Assembly (NCBI GenBank): GCA_964372275.1
Contig: CAYJRR010000006.1
Span: 1-34,743 of the forward strand
DNA length: 34,743 bases
Source: CAYJRR01 sp964372275 [NCBI: uncultured bacterium]
GTDB taxonomy: Bacteria; CAYJRR01
Direction of reading: 5' to 3'
The notes under the pieces were generated by a model, which made no database searches, was not told the DNA's origin, and worked only from the letters and a program-made list of their open reading frames with translations. Shown here in pieces: positions 1-8,232 of this stretch (position 1 is its first letter; each line of letters begins with the position of its first letter). Both the position numbers and the translations under genes were made by a program.

Positions 1-669
1 CTCGATCGTCCCCAGCTCCACCAGCTTCGCGCCGCGGTCGTAGTCGAGCATGTCGCGGAGCGCGTCGTAGAGCGGGCGCAGGTAGGGGTTCACCTTCTCG
101 GCGATGTCCCCCGGCAAGAAGCCGAGCTTTTCCCCCGCCTCCACCGCCGGCCGTACCAGCACGATCCGCAGCACCTCGCGGCGCAACAGGGCGGCGACCC
201 CCATCGCCATCGCCAGGTAGGTCTTTCCGGTGCCCGCGGGGCCGATCCCGAAGACGACGTCGTGGGTGCGGATCGCGTCGACGTAGATCTTCTGGGTGAG
301 GCTCTTGGGGGTCACCGGCCGGTTGTTGGCGCCGACGTGCAGGACGTCTCCGAAGATCTCCTGGATCCGGCCGGCGCCGCCCTCGCGCACGATCCGGACG
401 ACGTGGTCGACGTCGCTCGGGAACAGCGCGTGCCCGCGGGCGACGAGGCGCTCCAGTTCGCGGAGGGTTTCGGTCGCGATCCGGATCGCCTCCGTCCCGC
501 CGCGCAACGTCAGCTCGTTTCCTCGCCCCTCGATCCGCAGTCCGGCGGCCCGCTCCAGCGCCTTCACGTTCGCCTGTCGCTCGCCGAAGAGGCTCCTCGC
601 GACCGACAGGTCGGCGATCGAGATCGATTCGGAGGCCGTTCCTCCGTTTCCGGTGGTCGTCGTCTCCAC
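1..669 (-). CDS. phoH: PhoH-family ATPase (partial, C-terminus outside window)
   Basis: Cytoplasmic P-loop ATPase of the PhoH/YbeZ family, linked in other bacteria to RNA metabolism and often encoded near ybeY. The 223 visible residues hold a Walker A motif GPAGTGKT at residues 143-150. Family-typical stretches follow it (LVRPAVEAGEKLGFLPGD, then KVNPYLRPLYDAL). The N-terminal part (about 15-85) resembles the small nucleic-acid-binding domain usual in this family. The start is a GTG at 669, and an in-frame TAG lies 15 bases before it, so no longer protein is possible. The gene runs off the left edge, so roughly the last third is missing. It lies 86 bases downstream of the DUF4388 gene on the same strand and may be co-transcribed. 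The family call is secure; the cellular role here is not shown. Confidence 0.93.
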   Translation of the reverse strand, partial: METTTTGNGGTASESISIADLSVARSLFGERQANVKALERAAGLRIEGRGNELTLRGGTEAIRIATETLRELERLVARGHALFPSDVDHVVRIVREGGAGRIQEIFGDVLHVGANNRPVTPKSLTQKIYVDAIRTHDVVFGIGPAGTGKTYLAMAMGVAALLRREVLRIVLVRPAVEAGEKLGFLPGDIAEKVNPYLRPLYDALRDMLDYDRGAKLVELGTIE

Positions 670-755
670 GCGCCGCGCACGCTAGCGTACGGCCCCGGCG
701 CGCGCCAGGGGACGGACCAACCGGGAAGACCCCGACGTCCGAAGGGCCCGGCGAA

Positions 756-1982
756 TCAGCGGAAGATGCGCGGCGCGGCCCCTGCCGATTCCGGCGGAGC
801 GACGCGCAGCGGGCGGCCGTCCATCGTCTCCAGGTCGTCTTCGGCCACCAGGTCGGCCTCGAGCAGCTCCTCCAACCCCTTCGGCCAGCGCCCGGTTCGC
901 AGGAAGAAGATCTCCGAGGCGCGCCGCGCGTGGCGCACGCGGTGCTGGTCGACGGCGTCGAAAAGCGTGCCGGCGCGGGACGGGACGAGGGAGCGGGACG
1001 TCTCCGGACCGCGTTCGCCCAACTTGAAGACGACGCGGGAGGTGGCGGCGAGCAGGAGCACCGCCAAGGTCAGCGAGACGCCCACCACCACCTCGGTCAG
1101 CTCGCGGCGGGGGCGCATCCATTCGCCCAGCCGCAGTCCTTCTCCCCGGGCCCGGCCGGAAATCCCCGCCACCTTCTTCTCCAGCAGCGAAGCGAGGGCG
1201 TGGCAGGTATTGAACTCCCCGAGCAGCGATCGGTGACAGATCTCCTGCACCGTGCGCTTCCCGTCGATCAGGTCGAAGACCACCGTTTCCGACGACGAGA
1301 GCTTGATCTTGATCGCCGCCGACCCGGCGCCGACCCCCTCGTCGAACGCGGAGAAGGCGGCGTCGAGGCCGTCGTCTTCCTCCTCCTCGTCACCCTCGGG
1401 TGCGCCGGACCCGCGCTCCTTGCGGGAGACCTGGTCGGCCATCCCCCGCGGAACCACCGGGATCGCGTCGAGACTGTGGATCGCCTTCAACACGCCGGGC
1501 CATTCGTCGACCATCCGGAAGCCGTCCATCAGGACGTGCTCCGGGTTGAGCGGCGTCGTCATCTCCTCGTCGAACTCGACCGGTTGCGGGACGAACTCGA
1601 ACGCCCCCGACCGCCAACGGAAGAGACGGTTGAGCGCCTCCCGCATCTGGAGGTCGAGGAAGCTCTTGAGACTCTCCTTCGAGATCGCCCGGTCGGCGAT
1701 CAGGAGGTCCCCCAGCTTCCGGAGGTTCTTCTGCTGCGCCGCCAGCGCCGCGTCGAGCTGGTCCTTCCTCACCAGTCCCGCGCGCAGCAGGAGCGTCCCC
1801 AGCGGGTCCTTCTCCCGTTTCGGTCCCAGCGCGTCGACGCCGACGATCTTCCCCCCGAGGAAGTAGACGCGGACCTCGGAGTCCGGACTCTTCAGCGTCA
1901 GCACGCCGGCCTTCTGCTGCTGCTGGATCAGCTGGAAGACGTCGGAGATCCCGAAATCGCGAAGGTTCCCCTGCAAGGCCAC
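756..1982 (-). CDS. DUF4388-domain protein with one membrane helix and pseudopilin-like tail
   Basis: 408-residue protein beginning MALQGNLRDFGISDVFQLIQ, the hallmark start of DUF4388 (PATAN-like) proteins, which are frequent in myxobacteria and other gliding or signalling bacteria. Residues 1-130 are the DUF4388 region. An acidic linker lies at 195-210. Residues 233-271 resemble a small winged-helix/PqqD-like fold. One hydrophobic helix spans about 297-318. The extracytoplasmic tail has FFLRTGRWPKGLEELLEADL, which resembles the C-terminal part of type II secretion pseudopilins. The GTG start at 1982 directly abuts the TAG of the upstream TPR gene, and its GGAGG lies inside that gene's last codons, so the two are probably translationally coupled. 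The molecular function of DUF4388 is poorly defined. Confidence 0.85.
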   Translation of the reverse strand: MALQGNLRDFGISDVFQLIQQQQKAGVLTLKSPDSEVRVYFLGGKIVGVDALGPKREKDPLGTLLLRAGLVRKDQLDAALAAQQKNLRKLGDLLIADRAISKESLKSFLDLQMREALNRLFRWRSGAFEFVPQPVEFDEEMTTPLNPEHVLMDGFRMVDEWPGVLKAIHSLDAIPVVPRGMADQVSRKERGSGAPEGDEEEEDDGLDAAFSAFDEGVGAGSAAIKIKLSSSETVVFDLIDGKRTVQEICHRSLLGEFNTCHALASLLEKKVAGISGRARGEGLRLGEWMRPRRELTEVVVGVSLTLAVLLLAATSRVVFKLGERGPETSRSLVPSRAGTLFDAVDQHRVRHARRASEIFFLRTGRWPKGLEELLEADLVAEDDLETMDGRPLRVAPPESAGAAPRIFR

Positions 1983-4034
1983 CTAGCGGATCCTCCGTGG
2001 CGCCGCCGGGAGGCCGGCCGGCGCGCGCGTTCCGCCGCGAAGACCCAGGAGCCACAGCAGTCCGAGCACGACCGCGGCCACGGCGACGGCGAGCGACGCC
2101 GCCGATCCCGCCGAGGGATCGTCCGAGCGGAGAAGTCCTCGGCCGAACGCGATTCGGGCCGCGACCAGCGCCCCCGGCACGAGCAGGATCGCCCCCCGGA
2201 GCGTCTCCCCCGCATAGATCCGGCCACCGCCGGGCAGCAGCAACGAGAGCGCCCATCGCCACCGCCGCATCCGGGCGGCGTGGCGCTGCACCTCGGCCTC
2301 CTTGAGAGCGCGTTGCTTGGGGTCGACGCCGTCCCCTTTGACGAAGGCGTGGAAGCACTGGACGCAGAGGTCCTCGTCGAGCGGCGCGCCGTCGCACCGG
2401 ACGCACAGTCCACGTCCGCACCGGGGACAGGATCGCGCCGGCACGGCTCCGCGGGAGCCGATTCCGATGGCGAGGGCCGCCACCAGGAACGATCCGAACA
2501 GAACGGGGACGTTCGACAGCGGAACCGCAGGCGAGAGGTGCCGCCAGGTCTGCCGGGCGACCGCTTCGGCCGCGCCGCCGGCCGACGCCCGTTCCAGCAG
2601 CCGCGCGTCGGAGACCGAGTCGAGCATGAACAACCGGTTCAGGTAGTCGGCGGCGAACAGCGACTCCCCCTCCCCCACCTTCCGCTGGTGGGGCGCCAGG
2701 AGCTTCCGTCCCAGGAGCCGGTCGCACGCCTTGGCGTCGATCTTCCGCGCGGCGGCGATGTTCGAGGTCGACCGCTCGATCTCGGTCCGCTCGGCGTAGG
2801 CCCTCGAGAGGTTGAACATCGCTGCGACCCGGGACGGATCGTAGGAGAGCGCCTTCTCCCAGGCGCCGATGGCGTCGGCGATCGATCCGGAGGCGTAGCG
2901 CAGGATGCCGATCCCGACCCACGGGCGGGAATCCCCGGCCTTGAGCGCCCGCTCGTAGTGCTGCTCGGCGAGGTCGTAGCGGCCGGAGCGGAGGTGGGCG
3001 TTGCCGAGGATCAGCAGGCGGTCCGGATCCCGGTCCAGGTCCGGGATCGCGGCGAGTTCGGACAGCTCGTCGTCCGAGACGGCCCCCTCGTGCGCGGCGG
3101 CGAAGAGCGTGTTCGCCTCGCTCGTCTCGAAGGCCAGTCCGAAGCCGATCTGCCGGACGACGAGCGGCGAGACGATCCACGCCACGAGGAACAGCGCGCC
3201 CAGCAACCGTTCCCGTCTCGCGGAGGCGGGCCACAGGCACAACGTCAGCCAGCCGAGGAGGGGGATCGGGCCCAGCCCGAACAACAGCGGGAATCCGAGG
3301 AACGGCAGGAGCACCAGGGCGGCGGCCCACACCGGGATCCGGTCGGTGAGCGCGTGCCGGAAGTCGTGGACGATCGAGCGCCGATGTCGAAGCAGGAGCA
3401 GCGCCAAGGCCGCCGCGTGGGCGAGGAAGATCCCGCTGAACAGCGTCACCCAGGCGTTCGCGATCAGCCGCGTCCGCGACCGCAGGTTGCGCCAGGTCGC
3501 GGCGGCGGCGTCGGCCATCGACGTGGCGACATCGTCGTACCGTCCCGCCGCGAACTGCGCAGCGGCAAGCGCGAGATGCGCCTCGGCGCCGTCGGGGAAG
3601 AGCTCCGTCGCCGCCTTGGCGATCGGGATCGCCTGCGCCGCCTTGTCGGCGCGGACCAACTCCCGCGATTCGAGCGCGAGTGCCGCGGCGATCGTCGGGG
3701 CGTTCTCCAGGCCGGCGTCGTGGAGCACCTCGATCAGCGTGGAGAGCGAGGTCTCGGCGCTGACCGCGTCGCCACGCGCCCGGTGGTATTCGCGCACAAA
3801 CCAGGCGCGCTCGAGCGGTGTCCGCGCCCGGAAGAGCGCCTCGTTTCCGAGCGGCGTGTCCGCGGGACCGATGAAAGCAGGGAGCTTCAGCCCTCGAAGC
3901 CGACCCGGCTCCGGCGAGCGGAGACCGGCGGTCGGATCCCGCCATCCCACCTCCACCGGGAGGTGGACCTCCGGAGCGGAGGCTGCGGCAGACCGGGTGG
4001 CGAGAAGCAAGACGAACGGAATCGCGAACCCCAT
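1983..4034 (-). CDS. TPR-repeat membrane protein with zinc-ribbon (unknown function)
   Basis: 683-residue protein. It starts with a signal-like helix (MGFAIPFVLLLATRSAAASA). A first helical repeat region (about 90-190) is followed by several hydrophobic segments (about 205-320). A TPR block at about 350-470 is recognisable from YDLAEQHYERALKAGD and AIGAWEKALSYDPS. After another membrane helix there is a three-CXXC zinc-ribbon (CPRCGRGLCVRC, then CVQC), then two or more C-terminal helices. This looks like an envelope scaffold. It is the first gene of a minus-strand group with the DUF4388 protein and phoH, and its stop codon touches the next start. The start ATG lies 35 bases from the divergent holA start. 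I do not recognise a named family and assign no reaction. Confidence 0.72.
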   Translation of the reverse strand: MGFAIPFVLLLATRSAAASAPEVHLPVEVGWRDPTAGLRSPEPGRLRGLKLPAFIGPADTPLGNEALFRARTPLERAWFVREYHRARGDAVSAETSLSTLIEVLHDAGLENAPTIAAALALESRELVRADKAAQAIPIAKAATELFPDGAEAHLALAAAQFAAGRYDDVATSMADAAAATWRNLRSRTRLIANAWVTLFSGIFLAHAAALALLLLRHRRSIVHDFRHALTDRIPVWAAALVLLPFLGFPLLFGLGPIPLLGWLTLCLWPASARRERLLGALFLVAWIVSPLVVRQIGFGLAFETSEANTLFAAAHEGAVSDDELSELAAIPDLDRDPDRLLILGNAHLRSGRYDLAEQHYERALKAGDSRPWVGIGILRYASGSIADAIGAWEKALSYDPSRVAAMFNLSRAYAERTEIERSTSNIAAARKIDAKACDRLLGRKLLAPHQRKVGEGESLFAADYLNRLFMLDSVSDARLLERASAGGAAEAVARQTWRHLSPAVPLSNVPVLFGSFLVAALAIGIGSRGAVPARSCPRCGRGLCVRCDGAPLDEDLCVQCFHAFVKGDGVDPKQRALKEAEVQRHAARMRRWRWALSLLLPGGGRIYAGETLRGAILLVPGALVAARIAFGRGLLRSDDPSAGSAASLAVAVAAVVLGLLWLLGLRGGTRAPAGLPAAPRRIR

Positions 4035-4069
4035 CGCGCGATCGCAACGCTACCACGGGGACGGAGGGC

Positions 4070-5104
4070 ATGTTATCGAAGCGTTCGATGGCGTTCGGCC
4101 GGTCCACCCCCGCAGCCCACCCCGACGCGGTCCTGCGGGCGGCGATGGCGGCGACGCCGGGACCCGCCGTGCTCCTGACCGGAGCCCTCGACCGCGCCGG
4201 CGTCGAGCCCTGGTACGTCGAACACGCCCTCGAGCAGATCGCCGAGCGGGCGCTCGGCGAGGGCGCGCGCGATTTCAACCTCGACCGGATGCGTGCGGAC
4301 GAGGCGGGGGCCGATCGCGTCGTCGGACGTGCGGAGACGCTGCCCACCTTCGCCACGCGGCGCGTGGTCGCCGTTTCCGACGTCGATCGCTTTCGCGCCG
4401 CCGACCAGGAGCGGATCCTCGCCTACCTGGAACGGCCGGCTCCGACGACGACGTTGCTCCTGTCGTCGACGCGGCTCGACCGGCGCACGAGCTTCGGTAA
4501 GGCCCTCGAAAACCTTCCCCAGGTCTGGCGATTCCGCAAGCTGGACCCGCCGGAGCTTGCGTCGGCGCTGGTCGCCTACGCGCGGAGTCTGTCGAAGCGA
4601 CTGCTTCCGGCCGCTGCCGAGGAGATCGTCCGCCGGGCGGGGGAGGATCTGCGGCTGCTCCGCGTCGAGGTGCAGAAGCTCGCACTGTTCGTCGGAGACG
4701 GGCGCGAGTCGATCGACGAGCGCGACGTCGCGGAAGCGACCGCCGGGGCGGGGATCGCCGATGTCTTCGCCTATGCCGATCGCCTGGGGCGAGGCGATCT
4801 CGCGGGGGCCCTGGAGCGATTGGGGACCCTGCTCGAAGGCGGCGCGTCGGCCTACGAGCTGATCGGGGGGCTGGCCTGGCACTTCCGGTCGATGCTGCGG
4901 GCGAAGGGGGGCGGAAAGTCGGTCTGGATCCGGCCGGAGATCGCGGAGGCGGCGCGGTCGTTCCCGACGGCTTCGCTCCTCGTCGCCCATCGCGAGATCT
5001 ACCGCGCCGACGGAGCGCTCAAAGGGGCCCACGGCCCCAACGGTCTGCGCGACGAAGCGGTCATGGACCGCCTCACCCGCCGCATCTGCGCCCTGCGCGG
5101 ATAG
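4070..5104 (+). CDS. holA: DNA polymerase III subunit delta (HolA)
   Basis: 344-residue clamp-loader subunit delta, which opens the beta sliding clamp during DNA replication. It matches the family's usual length of about 330-345. The N-terminal AAA-like domain shows TLPTFATRRVVAVSDVDRF and a strand/helix pattern ending in TTLLLSSTRLDRRTSFGKAL. The middle domain has the family signature LLPAAAEEIVRRAGEDLRLL followed by EVQKLALF. The C-terminal collar domain includes GGLAWHFRSMLRAK. The ATG at 4070 follows GGAGGG at a good distance. The gene is divergent from the TPR gene and convergent with rpsT, which ends 25 bases downstream. HolA next to rpsT is a common bacterial arrangement and supports both calls. 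Confidence 0.92.
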   Translation: MLSKRSMAFGRSTPAAHPDAVLRAAMAATPGPAVLLTGALDRAGVEPWYVEHALEQIAERALGEGARDFNLDRMRADEAGADRVVGRAETLPTFATRRVVAVSDVDRFRAADQERILAYLERPAPTTTLLLSSTRLDRRTSFGKALENLPQVWRFRKLDPPELASALVAYARSLSKRLLPAAAEEIVRRAGEDLRLLRVEVQKLALFVGDGRESIDERDVAEATAGAGIADVFAYADRLGRGDLAGALERLGTLLEGGASAYELIGGLAWHFRSMLRAKGGGKSVWIRPEIAEAARSFPTASLLVAHREIYRADGALKGAHGPNGLRDEAVMDRLTRRICALRG

Positions 5105-5129
5105 GGAGGCAACTCCGCGGCGGCGTCCG

Positions 5130-5390
5130 TCAGCTCGCCGCTTTGGTGCGGTTGGCCGCCTTGGCCAGGCGCGAAACGAGGCGCGACGCCTTGCTCTTGT
5201 GGATGATCCCGGCCGACGCGATCCGGCCGATGTCGCGCACCGCCTGGGCGACCGCCTTGGCGTCCCCCTTGGCGGCGGCCGCTCGGCCGGCCTTGAGGCT
5301 CTCCTTCAACGCCTCCTTGGCGTTGCGGTTGCGGCTGCGGTGCTTCTCGTTCTGTCGCTGCTGCTTCTCGGCGTCTCGATGACGTGCCAA
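5130..5390 (-). CDS. rpsT: 30S ribosomal protein S20
   Basis: 86-residue basic protein of typical S20 length, binding 16S rRNA in the small subunit. The N-terminus is rich in Arg, Lys and Gln (MARHRDAEKQQRQNEKHRSR). The C-terminal signature GIIHKSKASRLVSRLAKAAN is diagnostic. The start codon is TTG at 5390, supported by GGAGG at 5396-5400 with five bases between. A UUG start is also used by rpsT in Escherichia coli, where it takes part in feedback control by S20; whether that applies here is inference. The gene follows the secreted-protein gene by 59 bases, and a promoter-like element sits in that gap. Confidence 0.95.
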   Translation of the reverse strand: MARHRDAEKQQRQNEKHRSRNRNAKEALKESLKAGRAAAAKGDAKAVAQAVRDIGRIASAGIIHKSKASRLVSRLAKAANRTKAAS

Positions 5391-5411
5391 AGGGGCCTCC
5401 GGAAAGCGCGC

Positions 5412-5441
5412 ACTCTAGAGCCCCCGCGGCGAGCGCGTCAA
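5412..5441 (-). promoter_or_regulatory. Probable sigma-70-type promoter of rpsT
   Basis: On the minus strand, TTGACG (5441-5436) is followed after 18 bases by TAGAGT (5417-5412). The -35 matches consensus at five of six positions and the -10 at four of six. Predicted transcription would start near 5405, giving a leader of about 15 bases that contains the Shine-Dalgarno sequence. It would give rpsT expression independent of the gene upstream. Confidence 0.45.
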
Positions 5442-5449
5442 GCGAGCGG

Positions 5450-6049
5450 TCACTTGAGGGTGAAGGTGAGCTGGTCGACGAAGTTGAGAACGTCGGCGGC
5501 GGTCCGCCGGTAGTCGACGTCCGGCGTCTGGATCAGGATCGTTCCGCTCGGATCGACCGTCCCTTGGCCGAGGTAGATCCGCTGGTAGTCGTCCTTCGAT
5601 TCGCTTTTCCGGCCTGCGCCGAAGTTCTTCCGCGCCGTGACCGTCACCGTGTTGGTGCCGGCGGCGACCAACCGGGAGACGTCCTCCACCACCGGCGGCT
5701 CGCCGGAACGGACCGTCTTCACCAGGTTTCCGTTCAAGAAGACGTCGAAGTCGTATTGGCTCGAGCCGAGGGCGCGCTCTTCGGAGATCAGGAAGAACCG
5801 TGCCTTGGGAAGGGCCGGCGTCGGCGCGGGGTTCGGAGGGGGAAGGGGGGTGACCTTCTCCACCTTGTAGGTATCGCTCTGGATGTGGACGTTGCCGTCG
5901 GCGTCGATGAAGACGTCGACCTTCTCGAAACGCTGGCCACGCACCGAGTCGATGCGTTCGCCGTTGAGGGTCACGCCGCGGTCCGCCTCCGCGGCGAGCG
6001 CCGTCGAAGGGGTCCCGGCCAGGAGGACTAGGCAGAGGAATCGACGCAT
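5450..6049 (-). CDS. Secreted protein of unknown function
   Basis: 199-residue protein with a clear signal peptide (MRRFLCLVLLAGTPSTALAA, cleavage probably after ALA). The mature part begins with VTLNGERIDSVRGQRFEKVD, followed by a short Pro-rich segment (PLPPPNPAPTPALPK). The rest has a beta-rich pattern (YDFDVFLNGNLVKTV; LVAAGTNTVTVTARKN) resembling small carbohydrate-binding or Ig-like sandwich domains. No catalytic motif is visible. The ATG at 6049 has GAGG six bases upstream. The open frame extends further upstream, but the signal peptide fixes this start. The gene is divergent from the penicillin-binding protein gene across a short intergenic gap. Confidence 0.75.
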   Translation of the reverse strand: MRRFLCLVLLAGTPSTALAAEADRGVTLNGERIDSVRGQRFEKVDVFIDADGNVHIQSDTYKVEKVTPLPPPNPAPTPALPKARFFLISEERALGSSQYDFDVFLNGNLVKTVRSGEPPVVEDVSRLVAAGTNTVTVTARKNFGAGRKSESKDDYQRIYLGQGTVDPSGTILIQTPDVDYRRTAADVLNFVDQLTFTLK

Positions 6050-6085
6050 TGTCGACCTCGCGGGTGATCCAGTACGATGACGAAC

Positions 6086-6098
6086 GGAGGATATCACG
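6086..6098 (+). promoter_or_regulatory. Shine-Dalgarno GGAGG with ideal spacing to an in-frame ACG
   Basis: GGAGG occupies 6086-6090. Five bases later an ACG (6096-6098) lies in frame with the penicillin-binding protein. No ATG, GTG or TTG occurs in that frame between the in-frame TGA (6078-6080) and the GTG at 6177. The arrangement suggests a rare ACG start, or an ATG-to-ACG change or base-call error. Confidence 0.5.
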
Positions 6099-8189
6099 GA
6101 ACCTTTCGAAAATAAAAGGGAACCGGCACTGCGACGCCGATCCGGCTGGGTCCGCCGCGGGTCGATCGCGGCGGCGGTGGGGATCGTCCTCGGGGCCTTG
6201 AGCGGAGTCGGATTCGCCGCGCTGTCGGACCTTCCGGCGCTCCGCCGCCTCGAGGAGTACCACCCGGCGACCTCGACGCGCATCCTCGACCGCGAAGGGC
6301 GCCTGCTCGACGAGATCTTCGTCGAGCGTCGCGAGCCGGTGGCGGCGGCGGAGATCCCGGAGGCGTTGAAACAGGCCCTGATCGCCACCGAGGACGCGCG
6401 GTTCTACCGCCACCACGGGATCGACGCGCGCGGACTGGTGCGCGCGGTCCTGCGCAGCCTCGTCTCCGGCGAGCGGATCAAGGCCACCAGCACCCTCACC
6501 CAGCAGCTGGCGAAAAACCTCTTCCTGACCCCCGAGCGTTCGCTCGTCCGCAAGCTGAAGGAGATGGCGCTCGCCTTCCAGATCGAGCGCACCTACACCA
6601 AGGCGCAGATCCTGACCCTCTACCTGAACCAGATCTACCTCGGAAGCGGCTCGTTCGGCGTGGAGGCGGCGGCGAAGCGCTACTTCGGCAAGGGGGTGCG
6701 GGAACTCGATCTCGGGCAGTGCGCGCTGCTCGCCGGCCTGCCCAAGTCGCCGGCCGGCTACGACCCGTTCCGCCACCCCGACAAGGCTCGGGCTCGCAGG
6801 GCGGTCGTCCTCTCCCGGATGCGCGATGAAGGCTTTCTGACCGAGGCCGAGGTGGAGCGCTGGCGGGAGGCGCCGCTGGCGCTGGTCCCCGAGGAGTCGC
6901 GCGCGTCGGGACGCGGACGGGCCCCCTACTTCGTCGCCGCGATCCGACCGGCCCTCGAGGCGCGGTTCGGAGAGGACGCCCTCTATCGGGGCGGGCTGCA
7001 GGTCTGGACGACCCTCGATCTCGATCTGCAGTCGGCCGCGGAGGAGTCGCTCCTCGGAGGGCTCGCCGCGGTGCGGGCGCGCCAGATCGACCACACGCGC
7101 CGGGCGGGCGGCGATCCCGGGACCGCCGAGGAGCCCGAGGGGGCGTTGATCGCGTTGCACCCCGCGACCGGTGACGTGCTGGCGTGGGTGGGCGGCCGTT
7201 CGTGGGCCAAGAGCCAGTTCGACCGCGCGTCGATGGCGCGGCGCCAACCGGGATCGGCCTTCAAGCCGATCGTGTTCGCGGCGGCGATCGAAGCGGGCTA
7301 CACGCAGGCCAGCCTGCTCTGGGATGCGCCGATCTCCTACCCCGACCGCCGCACCGGAAAGGAGTGGACGCCGAAGAACTACTATCCTGGATACCTGGGA
7401 CGCATCACGGTCCGCACCGCGCTGGAGCAGTCCTCGAACAGCGCCAGCATCTACCTCCTCGAGCGGATCGGCGTCGGGACGGTGGTCGACGAGGCTCGGC
7501 GGCTCGGCATCACCTCGCCCCTCGCCCCGAATCTCACCCTGGCGTTGGGAAGCTCCGATCTCACGTTGCTGGAGCTGACGCGCGCCTACGCGGCGATTGC
7601 CAACGGCGGCGTGAGGACCGAGGAGCGGACGATCCTGCGCGTGCTCGACCGGAACGGTCGCACGCTCTTCGAATCGCCCCCCAGCCCGGGACGCCCCGCG
7701 ATGTCGCCGGAGAACGCCTACGTGGTCGCCGACCTGCTTCGCGGCGTGACCACGCACGGGCTCTCGCGGCGCGTCGGGGATCTGCCGTTCTGGGTCGGCG
7801 GCAAGACCGGGACGACGAACCGCTCGACCGATTCGCTGTTCGTGGGCTTCACAAGCTCGCTGGCGGCCGGCGTCTGGGTCGGACTCGACAGCCACAAGCC
7901 GATGGCCTGGGGCGAGTCCGGCTCGCGCGCCGCCCAGCCGATCTTTCACGAGTTCGTGGCCAAGGCCGCCGCCAAGACGGCGCCGCTCGCCGCGCTGGCG
8001 GCGCCACGGGCGGTGAACACGGTGGAGGTCGACCCCGAGTCGGGCCAGCGCGCGACCGACGCCTGCGCCGAGCGGATCCCGGTCGCGTTCGTCGCCGGGA
8101 CGGAGCCGGCGCGAGACTGCGCCGAGGAGACGGCGCTTCCGGACCTGCGACATTCCCTCGAGCGTTCGGGCCCGGTCCTCTTCGAGTAG
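6096..8189 (+). CDS. mrcA: Class A penicillin-binding protein (PBP1A type)
   Basis: Bifunctional peptidoglycan synthase of the inner membrane, polymerising glycan strands and cross-linking peptides. Numbered from the GTG at 6177, the GT51 domain has its catalytic Glu in ATEDARFYRHHG (E72), then TLTQQLAKN and LYLNQIYLGSGSFGVEAAA. The transpeptidase has SAFK (360-363, nucleophile S360), SSN (419-421) and KTGT (543-546). The first canonical start, GTG 6177, would cut into the signal-anchor helix (GSIAAAVGIVLGALSGVGFA) and remove its basic flank (RRRSGWVRRG). The real start is therefore probably upstream. ACG at 6096 has an ideal GGAGG and CTG at 6129 is an alternative. From ACG the protein has 697 residues, normal for PBP1A. 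The downstream genes probably share its transcript. Confidence 0.93.
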   Translation, partial: TEPFENKREPALRRRSGWVRRGSIAAAVGIVLGALSGVGFAALSDLPALRRLEEYHPATSTRILDREGRLLDEIFVERREPVAAAEIPEALKQALIATEDARFYRHHGIDARGLVRAVLRSLVSGERIKATSTLTQQLAKNLFLTPERSLVRKLKEMALAFQIERTYTKAQILTLYLNQIYLGSGSFGVEAAAKRYFGKGVRELDLGQCALLAGLPKSPAGYDPFRHPDKARARRAVVLSRMRDEGFLTEAEVERWREAPLALVPEESRASGRGRAPYFVAAIRPALEARFGEDALYRGGLQVWTTLDLDLQSAAEESLLGGLAAVRARQIDHTRRAGGDPGTAEEPEGALIALHPATGDVLAWVGGRSWAKSQFDRASMARRQPGSAFKPIVFAAAIEAGYTQASLLWDAPISYPDRRTGKEWTPKNYYPGYLGRITVRTALEQSSNSASIYLLERIGVGTVVDEARRLGITSPLAPNLTLALGSSDLTLLELTRAYAAIANGGVRTEERTILRVLDRNGRTLFESPPSPGRPAMSPENAYVVADLLRGVTTHGLSRRVGDLPFWVGGKTGTTNRSTDSLFVGFTSSLAAGVWVGLDSHKPMAWGESGSRAAQPIFHEFVAKAAAKTAPLAALAAPRAVNTVEVDPESGQRATDACAERIPVAFVAGTEPARDCAEETALPDLRHSLERSGPVLFE

Positions 8190-8232
8190 CGCCTGCCTGG
8201 ACCCTCGAAATCGGTGATAACGTAGTCGAGCA

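Noticed and set aside
930-4178. A 1082-codon open frame on the plus strand
   Set aside because: It is antisense to the DUF4388 and TPR genes. Its translation is Arg/Pro/Glu-rich low-complexity sequence without domains, as expected from a GC-rich shadow frame.
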